Source: Moniliophthora roreri | Lineage: Eukaryota; Basidiomycota; Agaricomycetes; Agaricales; Marasmiaceae | Reading direction: 5' to 3' | Assembly (NCBI GenBank): GCA_001466705.2 | Contig: LATX02000254.1 | Location: forward strand, 1 to 64,000 | Length of the DNA stretch: 64,000 nt | Notes under the pieces: generated by a model | What the model was told of the DNA's origin: nothing | Database searches by the model: none | The model's input: the letters and a program-made list of their open reading frames with translations, nothing else | Shown: piece after piece, positions 54,352-64,000 of the stretch | Position numbering within the stretch: the first letter of the stretch is position 1 | Layout of the letters: every line of letters starts with the position of its first letter | Made by a program: the position numbers and the translations under genes

Positions 54352-55799
54352 ATGTTCCGTGCTTTTATTGTCCTCGCCGCAGCTATCTCAGTAGCCTCGG
54401 CTACCAAATCGGTGTCCCTCTCTGTTTCAGGTGAGTTCAGATTTAGCATTGATGATTTTCATGGGAACTAATACGCTTTTTATAGCACCGGAATCAGTTG
54501 CCGATGTGTCGAGATTCGAAGTCGTGACCACGATTGCCAACACTGGAGACGAGACTTTGAAGCTCCTCAATGATCCCCGATCTGCACTGACTTCCTGGGC
54601 TACCAATACCTTTGATGTCTCTAATGCGGATGGTGAGCACTGGGAGTCGTACACTTCTCCCGTTCAGTCATTCAAAGATTTTTCTCCTAGGCGTTGCCCC
54701 CGAGTTCACTGGTGTTATCGTTCGATACATCCCTGAAGTTGCGGCCAAGTCTGAGGATGAGAATGCTTTCACAGTCCTTGCCCCCGGTGCCTCTGTCGAT
54801 GTTACTCATGAAGGTGAGTCTTGCGACGAATGTAATTTGGAAATCGTGACTAACAGAAACTTTAGTTGGCAACTACTACAACTTCACCCGTGCCGGTACT
54901 GGTGCTTTCACTTTCACCCCCAACAACCTCTTCCAGCACGTCAACGACGACGGAACCCTCACTGTGATTGAGGCTAACACGTCCCCTGCCCTCACCAAGC
55001 TCACCGGCCAGCTCTCTTCCTCCAGCTTCCTTTCACCTTCTTCCCTAGGTGGCAGCAATCCTGATATGCGCAGGAACAGCGCACTTGGCAAGCGTGCTTC
55101 TTACCGCTCAAACTGCTCTTCATCTAGGCAGACAACCAACAACCAGGCTCTCACTGCTTCTGCTACTCTCGCGAGGAACTCGGTCAGCCACCTTCAATCC
55201 AATCCCAGCGGTAGCAGCCTCCAGACTACCTGGTACGGTACCTTTGCCAGCAGCCGATACTCCGTTACCCTAAAGTCCTTCCAGGTAGGTTTCCCTCTCT
55301 CTTTATAGGTCCAGTGTTTCGGAATATTGGGGTATTGAATACTTTGACTGTAGACCCTTCAAACTGCACCCAGCGGTTGGACCTACGACTGTAGCTGCAC
55401 AGAGACTCAGACCTATGCATATGTCTACCCCAGTTCCTACGGTGTTGTCTACCTTTGCGGCTTGTACTGGAATGTCCCTACCACCGGCTCTGGAAGTCGT
55501 GCCGAGTGAGTGGACATCGAAAAAAAATCCTCACTTGTTATCTGTGGCACTGATACCACCCACCCTCCCACCCTCTTTTAGCACCATCATCCACGAGGGT
55601 ACTCACTTCCCTCAAGTCCTCGGAACTGATGACTATACCTACGGTGAATCTTCGTGCAAGTCTCTTGCTCGCAGTAACCCGACAAACGCTGTCTACAATG
55701 CCGAGTACGTGGCTTTTTTTTCCCTAACCGCTTGTAGAAGCAATGACCTGACTGAGATATTTCAACAGCAACCACGCATTCTTCTCCGACTATGCTTGA
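54352..55799 (+). CDS. Peptidyl-Lys metalloendopeptidase (M35, deuterolysin family), seven exons
   Basis: Exons 54352-54430, 54486-54632, 54691-54813, 54866-55284, 55354-55505, 55582-55704 and 55769-55799; all phases fit; 357 residues. Signal peptide (Met-Phe-Arg-Ala-Phe-Ile-Val-Leu-Ala-Ala) and a propeptide of roughly 170 residues end near Leu-Gly-Lys-Arg-Ala-Ser, a likely maturation site. The mature domain has the zinc motif His-Glu-Gly-Thr-His and the aspzincin third ligand in Gly-Thr-Asp-Asp-x-x-Tyr-Gly, then Asn-Ala-Asp-Asn-His near the end. Such mushroom enzymes are secreted and cleave on the N-terminal side of lysine. Complete and probably functional. Confidence 0.9.
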
Positions 55800-55969
55800 A
55801 TGGTGTAACTTGTACATGTACATTTTAAGGGTGTATTAGGGGAATTAAAATAAGTATATATTGAATGCAAGATTGGCTACAAAATGCAACGTGGGATATA
55901 GACATGAGATCTTGAACGAGCGTCTCAAAAAGTAAATCATAATGAAGTGTCCAAAATCAAAAAGGAAGA

Positions 55970-56660
55970 TCATGTAGTAGATGTCCGTGCGTGACTAGGA
56001 CATGATGCAGGATAATACGAATCAAGGAAAGTAGGAATTGGTAACGGACGTGGAGGAAGTGCTTTATCAACGTTTTGGTGGGGCTTGTGAGAATCTTGAG
56101 GACTAATGTCCAAGACGGTAGATTCTACCGTTTTGACAGTACAGCTGTAGATCGTGTCAGTCATCTATAGGATCTAAAGGCCCACAAAAAAAAAGCTCAC
56201 AGAGAAACACGAGTCTCCAACCTGCCATCTTCTTTCGTGCGAGGTTGAACAAGAATCGGACGCTCCTTCCGGCGGATAAAACGTCCTCTACACCACGTTG
56301 ATGCAGTTTCATACGCATTGAGGTAAAATTTCTTTGCTTCACAAGACGTTCCGAAGATAGCAAAGAACGTGAAGGCGCATACGACAGGTATCCACCTACT
56401 CATCTCTATTGCTGCTGATTTGTGAGGTAACTGACGCCACAAAGGGGCGGGAAATAATCCCACACGCCAAAAATTGTAACATTGTGTTTCTGCTTGTTAG
56501 CCCAATGAATTGTACCAGGGAACGGATACCCACTGCTATAGATAGTGGAGACTATGTCTATCGCAAGAGGCCAACAGATTACGAGTATAACCACTCCCCA
56601 TGTGTTATAGATCAAGGGGACACAGCCAATATCTTTGAATATATTAAACTGGTGTCCTTG
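55970..56660 (-). pseudogene. STE3-type pheromone receptor fragment
   Basis: Minus strand. Asp-Ile-Gly-Cys-Val-Pro (56634 down) with the hydrophobic segment that follows it in STE3 receptors (fourth or fifth helix) is joined without the intervening helices to a Trp-Ala...His-Asn loop. After a probable intron, Trp-Arg...Ile-Glu-Met-Ser-Arg-Trp-Ile-Pro-Val-Val and Phe-Phe-Ala-Ile-Phe-Gly represent helix 7, with a cytoplasmic start (Glu-Ala-Lys-Lys). About 100 residues are missing internally. The N-terminal half ends at the border to CpG-poor repeats at about 56.66 kb. A further minus frame at 55970-56164 may be a tail exon. Not functional as seen. Confidence 0.55.
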
Positions 56661-58256
56661 AGTGATGTAGTCTAGTTGAAGCCAGAAATGTCAGTGAGGG
56701 TTAAAACAAATGCAGAGTTATTACAAACAAAGTATCATCTCTAGCAAGGGTATCCCAAACCCAATGGCCAATTCTTCAGCCAAGATCTGCATTTTCTTTT
56801 GAATGAAACATTTATTAAATTGTGTTCTGGAAATTTGTAGTAGGGGGTCCTCACCTCCCTTTGAGTGACAGAATATACTCTATATAACCCATCACATGCC
56901 TCTGTGCTATATTGTACAACCTTGACACCTAATTGGAATTTTTGAATCTCTGCAATAGAAGTGGTAGTAGTGTTAGAGCAGAGCTTTGTCCTGTTTGAAG
57001 GGCCCTTGGAGTTCTCTGAGAGAGGGCCACATTCCTGCCTTATACCTATTTCAACTGTATTCTTGCACCTCTCACCTACTTCCTCCTCATGATGCCTTGC
57101 TGTGCACCAATACAGTTGTTTATACCAGGTTGCATATTTTTAAGGTGCACCCAACAATTCACAATAAACCATAATCCTAAAATCCCATTGTCAGAGAACA
57201 AAGAATCACAAAACTGGCAGGTGCTGAAATAGCTGTATTCCACTCTGATTATAATGGTTCAGAAAAATTCTTCACATACCTCTGAATATACAATGACTCA
57301 CAACTCTTTACAATTCAAAGAAGAAAACAGTCATTGTTTCTCCTATAGAATCTCAGATCAATACCTCAATTTGTTCTGTATTTAGACATTTTTGCTCTTG
57401 TTCTTGTTGGTCTTGCAAGTTATTATACAGAGTAACCATAGCTATGATCCATGTTGTTCTGGAGATTGGCTGATCCATACTAACAAAAACCTGCAATGCA
57501 GGACCTTATCTGAGTGGAACCTGCCATATGGGGCTTGAGCAGGAAGGCTGATGCATGCATGGAACTACAATTGCAAAGACCTGTGGGTAACAGGGCTTTC
57601 TCTTTTGGATAGCTAAACAAACCATTTCTCTTACACTCCTCCTCTGGTCAGTACTTAAATCCCTCTCTCTCAACTAGAAACATGCAGCCAGCTCATGATT
57701 GCCCACTCCAACAGATATATCTTTAGTAAAGACATGATCACACCCTAAGTAATTTCTATCTGCTGATTACCCTGTCCAAAGATTCCAAACTTGTTTCTTG
57801 ATCACTGAGAACAGGTTACCACAGCATCTGAACTCACAAAAATGACAAACAATGTTGCCTTCAGCATCTTACCCACCATCCTGTGTGTTTAAGTATCAAA
57901 GTTGCCCCAGAACCCAGCTAAAAAGCACACATTGTTGACATGGTGTCCTTGGTTTCTTCCATATCAACCATTCAGATTCTAAGCACATAATGTCCCAATG
58001 GATGCCAGTGAAACACCAGATGCCCAGCAAGTTTGTTGCTGCAAATATCACAGTTGGCTGAGTAGCTTGTACACCCATCTTGGTTATTTTCATCTCTGAA
58101 CATCTTGTCTCAGGCTCTGCAGATGCTAAAACATACTCAATGTCATCTAAATGCTCTACCTGTCTACACTAGTCATTGAGGCTCCAATATATATTATATT
58201 TAGACTTTGTACATGAAATTCACAAACCAGGTTCATGCAACAAATACTACAACAAT
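56661..58256. other. CpG-poor region, no gene recognised
   Basis: A+T-rich with very few CpG. No frame carries a motif I recognise. Probably decayed repeat sequence. Confidence 0.45.
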
Positions 58257-58352
58257 CTATGCAGACATTTCCTTGCCTGGATTTTGAATTGTCTCTGCTG
58301 ATAGGCCCCTCTCAATGTCAATTGTCTGTATTTGTGATCTGGGATCTGAATT

Positions 58353-59625
58353 CCCAGATCCAGAAGCTGCACCATCAGCAAAGTGAAGACTTGACACAAC
58401 TTGGTTCATGGTTGTGTGTTCAACAGTCTTGCCTCTAGCTGCATGTATAATAATCAATGTTGGGGCAATTCCCTGTAAGAGTATATCAAGTTAGCTGATA
58501 ACAAAACAAGAAATGTTGAACATACAGCAACTTGGTATGTGACAAGAAAGAGTTGAAAAGGGATTGAACCAACAGCATCTGGATCAAGTAATAAACTACA
58601 AACAATACTAGTAGTAAGGAAGATGGGGTAGAGGATCCCACTCTCAAGGCTGACAAGTCAAGTGAGAATGAGACCTCAATATTAAAGAAGAATTGAAAAC
58701 ATACATAATAGCTACAATTGTGTTATACTTGGTTTTAATGGCAGGTCCCATATGTTTCCATGCTTCTCTGCTGATCCACCATATACGACCAGCTACAGGA
58801 AGTAAGTTAATTTAAGGTTTTCACAAATCTGCCAGAACTGACCTGTGAGCAATGTCAAAATAATATGAACACCCATCTCTGCAAGCCAGAATGCAGTGTC
58901 CATAGTATTACCCTGGGTGAATATTGGTGCTTTTGCTGGATCAGCAGTGTTGCTAGAACCAATGACTACAAATGCAGAAGCAACAATTTCACAGACTAGT
59001 ACCAGTGCCAGAATGAGCTCAGTAATATAACTGAACTGAGAGAAGACTTACTAGCTAATGAAAACATTATGAAGACAAATGGAAATACGATCCATTTGGA
59101 TGAGCCCCATATCACATAGCAACGGTGGAGCTGAGTAGATTCAAGAGTAAGTGTGGGAATTCATAAGGTAGGATTACTATGAGAGCATACTAGCATCAAA
59201 TCTGCTATAGTCCTATCTCAAATGGATTAGCCAGTAAATTCAAATGCACAAACAAAATGGGCTTACACCAAGCATAGTTGCAGAATTTGCTCAAAGCCAC
59301 TAGAACACTATCAGTCATGACAAGTCTATGTAATTAATTTCTCTACATACCTTATGATTGTTATTGCCTCATTATGGTACAAATATGCCAAAAATGATGC
59401 CCAATCTTGATTTTTAGTAAATTTAAACAACAGAGTTGTTTCATAGGCATAGCCAAAGGTCTCCAAAACAATCAATGCACTTGTCAGGATAAAAAGTGCT
59501 ATAGTGAAGAACATATAGAGCACTCTGTTTGGGCGATCTTGTTGGCGGATGAGAATATGGAGTGAAATGATGAATAGGACTGTGTAGATGCCTAGCATGA
59601 GTTGCAAGTCAGATCTCTGTAGTGA
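58353..59625 (+). repeat. First copy of a 1273-bp direct duplication flanking an N
   Basis: Matches 59627-60899 at an offset of 1274; no difference was seen where I compared them. Separated by the single N at 59626. Confidence 0.9.
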
Positions 59626-59626
59626 N

Positions 59627-60899
59627 CCCAGATCCAGAAGCTGCACCATCAGCAAAGTGAAGACTTGACACAACTTGGTTCATGGTTGTGTGTTCAACAG
59701 TCTTGCCTCTAGCTGCATGTATAATAATCAATGTTGGGGCAATTCCCTGTAAGAGTATATCAAGTTAGCTGATAACAAAACAAGAAATGTTGAACATACA
59801 GCAACTTGGTATGTGACAAGAAAGAGTTGAAAAGGGATTGAACCAACAGCATCTGGATCAAGTAATAAACTACAAACAATACTAGTAGTAAGGAAGATGG
59901 GGTAGAGGATCCCACTCTCAAGGCTGACAAGTCAAGTGAGAATGAGACCTCAATATTAAAGAAGAATTGAAAACATACATAATAGCTACAATTGTGTTAT
60001 ACTTGGTTTTAATGGCAGGTCCCATATGTTTCCATGCTTCTCTGCTGATCCACCATATACGACCAGCTACAGGAAGTAAGTTAATTTAAGGTTTTCACAA
60101 ATCTGCCAGAACTGACCTGTGAGCAATGTCAAAATAATATGAACACCCATCTCTGCAAGCCAGAATGCAGTGTCCATAGTATTACCCTGGGTGAATATTG
60201 GTGCTTTTGCTGGATCAGCAGTGTTGCTAGAACCAATGACTACAAATGCAGAAGCAACAATTTCACAGACTAGTACCAGTGCCAGAATGAGCTCAGTAAT
60301 ATAACTGAACTGAGAGAAGACTTACTAGCTAATGAAAACATTATGAAGACAAATGGAAATACGATCCATTTGGATGAGCCCCATATCACATAGCAACGGT
60401 GGAGCTGAGTAGATTCAAGAGTAAGTGTGGGAATTCATAAGGTAGGATTACTATGAGAGCATACTAGCATCAAATCTGCTATAGTCCTATCTCAAATGGA
60501 TTAGCCAGTAAATTCAAATGCACAAACAAAATGGGCTTACACCAAGCATAGTTGCAGAATTTGCTCAAAGCCACTAGAACACTATCAGTCATGACAAGTC
60601 TATGTAATTAATTTCTCTACATACCTTATGATTGTTATTGCCTCATTATGGTACAAATATGCCAAAAATGATGCCCAATCTTGATTTTTAGTAAATTTAA
60701 ACAACAGAGTTGTTTCATAGGCATAGCCAAAGGTCTCCAAAACAATCAATGCACTTGTCAGGATAAAAAGTGCTATAGTGAAGAACATATAGAGCACTCT
60801 GTTTGGGCGATCTTGTTGGCGGATGAGAATATGGAGTGAAATGATGAATAGGACTGTGTAGATGCCTAGCATGAGTTGCAAGTCAGATCTCTGTAGTGA
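59627..60899 (+). repeat. Second copy of the 1273-bp duplication
   Basis: See 58353-59625. This copy is continuous with the 5' exon of the 7-TM gene C at 60900-61085. Confidence 0.9.
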
Positions 60900-61085
60900 C
60901 TGTGCTAAGGTGTTTGACTTTACCATAGACATAAAACATAATCTAGAGAAACAGTAGAGCACTGAGAAAGAGGAAACTGACAGAAAGAGAAAACATACAG
61001 TGAGATCCACTAGTGGCCACACTAGAATAATGGTGGTTGAATCAAAAGGTGCAATATCTTCTTCTGTTATAGAGGAGTTGGACAT

Positions 61086-61900
61086 GGTACACAGTCACAG
61101 TATGAGGGATGCAATAGACTGAGCTCTGCTTTTCATACTTTTCAATTTCCTTTGTTCCAAAAGTGTACAGAAAGAGCAGTTATTTTGGACTCTATCAAGA
61201 TGCCATGTGAGATGAGTGTTGCATAAGTGATGAGATGAATCTGCAAGTGGCTGATGTGGTGAAGCAAATATCTGGAGTAGCAGTAATACTGCTAGTTATA
61301 GATCAGCATTGTTATACTGAAACCTTGCAACCTGTATGATCCCATACATTTCCTTCTTGTCCTCAATGAGAGATTTGAACCTCTGCTATACTATTAGTGT
61401 TAACATGACCACAGGATATTGAATTGCTACAAGAACATAGATAGAAAGCTGAATGCTATGCTGTAGTCCTAGCCAGCTGAGCAATGATCAAATCAATAAC
61501 AAAACAAATGGTGACATGGATGAAAAGTCCTCTGAATCTAAAAACTCCCAAAGTGATGACACCACATGGTCCTTAGTTCTTCCTGGGGCTTGAGTGAGAT
61601 GATCAGGACTTATAGAAGGTAGTAACAATTTGTTAAACATCTAAGGCTACTGGATGTAATCTGCTGACTGAGGTATGCATGAATAAGGATGCTGTTATGA
61701 TTGATTGATTGTTGAGACTTGGCCTAAGGTTCCTGCTCATCTGCTCAATTCTTGAGTCTGGCTAAAAAAAGAAGCACTGATTATCAGCCTTTGAAATTCT
61801 ATCTTTAGAATATATCATGATCAGGCTGCTGCCAGTTTGCTTGCCTCATTGAATATGGTACCCAAACTATAGCAAAGCTTTCATTTCCTTGAGTACTCAA
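61086..61900. repeat. CpG-poor copy of the divergent intergenic region
   Basis: Shares blocks in order with 41008-41580 and 34740-35300, for example GGGGCTTGRGTGAG, TTTGTTRAAYRTYT and TCTTGAGYCTGGCTAAAAA. No MIC26/27 copy follows it. Confidence 0.65.
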
Positions 61901-62459
61901 AAGGTCAAATGAATGTGACTGGGCTTCTGGAGTTATGTGCATGAGCAGAAGTCATCAATCAGACTTCACAGCCAGAAGATCCCTGTTCCTTCAGCTCAAT
62001 TGAGTGACCTGGTATCAGATGGACAAATGAAAATACCCTACCAACATATTGGAGCAGGGGAAAATCAAAAAGTTAATATGAGTACTGAGTTGCAGGCTAA
62101 TTGTTGTCATTCAAATGGCAGCTGGGTGGAATGTGAGCTGAGCAGTCTGTATCAGGATCAGATTTACCTCTTATTGAAAACCAGTTATTGGACAACAGTG
62201 AACATCATTTGTATTACAGTAAAATACTGGTAATAAGGCAAACCTAGAAAAGACTTATTTTTATTCATTTTACATTACTTTTGAATTGGAACACTTTAAT
62301 ATGACACAAGATAATGGGTAATAAGGACTAGAGTGAGCCCAGTCTGCTAGTCATTGCCTTAGAGAAGCTATAGTGCATTAGAAAATATGAAGAGCTATGT
62401 GATATGCTATACAAAGGTGTTTAAGCTGTACTTTCTGACTTATCTATGTATCAGATCCA
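61901..62459. other. No gene recognised
   Basis: One plus frame (61937-62233) lacks any motif and has no support. Confidence 0.4.
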
Positions 62460-64000
62460 AAGCAGATCACTCCTGAAACCTGTAGGGAACCTAACTATGG
62501 CCCAATGAACACATTGGCTAGTTAACCAAGCTCTCAAAGTGCTATCAATGGGATTTTAATTTCTATTTTACCTTTCTATGACATCTGCAAAGTGCAACAT
62601 GCAGTCAAACAGTACAGAGGTACTTAGAGGAGACATCAAAACAGACAGATGACTTGGAACAGGAAAGATCACAGAAGGATCCTCTTCTGAAGTCAATATA
62701 CAGATCAAAGTCAAAGCAGGTGATCTCTTAATAAAGAGTTCACTAGCAGCAAAACAATATAAAATAAACTAAAGAGGTACAAAGTCATCTCAGAAAGAAG
62801 GAAATCACTTCTGAGAGACATCAGCTACCTACAGACAGATATGATGAGACATACAAAGAATATCTAATGCATAAGAAGTTCTAAATAAGACTGAGCATGC
62901 ATTGTCAAAGGAGATAGTAACAGTAACAGCATGTTCTGGCCTTGGAAACTTTGGCATCTAGGCTTCTGCTGATGTGCAGATACTAGAAAGGGAAATGCTG
63001 TGAAGAAATGGAATGGATACAGCCATCCACTTGTAGATACCTGACTTAGAAAAGAGATAATACAAATTATAGAGCCCAGAACACCTGGAGAAGTAGATAC
63101 CCATGTGGATATGGTCAGATACCCTAGTGGCCAGACTCTGTGACATCCAAAAATTCCCTCTTTTAGTATCTCAGTCACTCATTCATCATTTCCTGAATTA
63201 TTGGACATTATTTATATTTTTCTGTAGATATATTCCATGGACTGTATATAAGGGCAGCTAGATATTCATGTATATTCAAGTAACTCTGCCCCCTCTGATT
63301 GTGAATACATGATGAGTTTGTTTGGTGTATAAATTTGTGTGCCATTCCAGTTTTGCTTCCTCACTTCAGGCCCTGGAGATTGGTCCTGAGTGACTCCAGA
63401 GAGATAGAAATCTGATAATGAACTTGTGTCATAAGAGACAAAGAGTAACATCTTTAGTGCACTTGGCACTTTTCTAAGAGACACTTTACACCAAGAAGGA
63501 GCCTTGGGCACTTGGAGTGTGGCCTGTGTTGGGCATCAGGTTTTGACACACTTAGAGTCTTAGCAAGGGGTGTGCCTGCACTGAACTCTTTGTAGAAATT
63601 GGTCTAGGATCTTTTCCAGTATGCTGTGTGTTGTAGTTGTCTTAAAGAAGTCTTGAGCTCCATAGGGTCAGACTATATTAGCTATTGAGTCTTTGTACAG
63701 GACTGTAGCTCTTGTGTTTGTGCTTTGTGCACTGTGTTCTTTGTGTTTTGTGTGTGTGTTTGTGATATAAATTCTTTTAAAACCCATATATACTCCTCTG
63801 GAGGTGAACACATTGAAGTAGATTGCTTCAATAAGAGAGAATCAACCTAGCTAAGAGTTTTGTTGGCATTCTAAGTGTAGCAACTCTGATCATGCTGATC
63901 CACACTTGCACAACAACCTGAGTTAGACTTTTGGAGGTTATCTTTTGGGTAGTTTTCCACTAGTCTTATCTTAGACAAATTATTGGATATCACTGTCAGA
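62460..64000 (+). repeat. Dispersed LTR-like repeat (right window edge)
   Basis: Same family as the inverted copy at 19440-20870, with a TATATAAGG box at about 63245-63253. May extend past the window. No coding domain recognised. Confidence 0.45.

Larger units (their letters stand above)
58257..61085 (-). pseudogene. 7-TM membrane protein C (decayed, duplicated by an assembly join)
   Basis: Third copy of the family at 39479-41007. Exon 1 starts at 61085 with Met-Ser-Asn-Ser-Ser-Ile-Thr-Glu-Glu-Asp. The middle exon reads Tyr-Thr-Val-Leu-Phe-Ile-Ile-Ser-Leu-His-Ile-Leu. The tail has Ser-Ser-Leu-His-Phe and ends at 58257. The block 58353-59625 recurs as 59627-60899; taking one copy away gives one ordinary gene. 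CpG depletion and lost splice context suggest a silent copy, though no single fatal change was proved. Confidence 0.6.

Noticed and set aside
61937..62233. 98-codon plus-strand frame
   Set aside because: No motif, no splice partner, in a CpG-poor repeat zone.

Overview
The window looks like nuclear DNA of an agaricomycete (mushroom-forming basidiomycete). Evidence: 49-75 bp GT-AG introns cutting almost every gene, a NACHT P-loop gene, a DUF6589-type gene, STE3-type receptor debris, an M35 peptidyl-Lys metalloendopeptidase, the agaricomycete 7-TM family, and chromodomain Ty3/gypsy elements. All assignments come from reading motifs and splice signals; no database search was run.

Layout. 1-6316: 3' part of a nearly intact Ty3/gypsy chromovirus (Gyp-1), sitting inside a decayed DUF6589-type gene (6317-7912, minus). 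8.3-12.6 kb: two paralogous three-exon genes for small secreted proteins. 13.2 kb: an intron-bearing tRNA-Pro. 15.3-17.8 kb: a four-exon NACHT gene. 18-24 kb: a CpG-poor mosaic of repeats with fragments of a Tup1-like co-repressor and of the sorting receptor VPS10. 24-43 kb: a segmental duplication of a three-gene unit (7-TM membrane protein, divergent from a MICOS MIC26/27 gene and a secreted protein gene). In the first unit a second, decayed chromovirus (Gyp-2, 26918-34605) lies in intron 1 of the 7-TM gene. The second unit has an intact-looking 7-TM gene but a deletion-fused MIC26/27 and secreted gene. 43.1-43.4 kb: two more intron-bearing tRNA-Pro genes. 48-50.6 kb: a 15-exon sugar-porter gene. 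51-52.1 kb: a relic with a PHD-like cysteine cluster. 54.35-55.8 kb: the M35 protease gene. 56-56.7 kb: a broken STE3-like receptor. 58-61.9 kb: a third 7-TM copy. 62.5-64 kb: a dispersed repeat also found inverted at 19.4-20.9 kb.

Most interesting result. The two divergent chromoviruses share an organisation I do not recognise from a named element: (i) gag ends on a canonical -1 slippery heptamer G GGT TTT directly before the stop, leading into pol; (ii) the LTR carries a 12-base motif 32 bases after a TATA box that is the exact complement of the primer-binding site, as in Tf1-type self-priming; (iii) downstream of pol lie two overlapping frames (ORF3 and ORF4), both conserved between the elements. 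ORF3 carries a nine-ligand Cys/His cluster and ORF4 runs to within a few bases of the polypurine tract and 3' LTR.

Caution: two single-N positions (24665 and 59626) are each flanked by direct repeats of about 1.3 kb that appear identical, most likely assembly artefacts. Long stretches (6.3-7.9, 18-26.9, 38.4-41, 56.7-64 kb) are A+T rich and CpG-poor, fitting methylated, decaying repeats.
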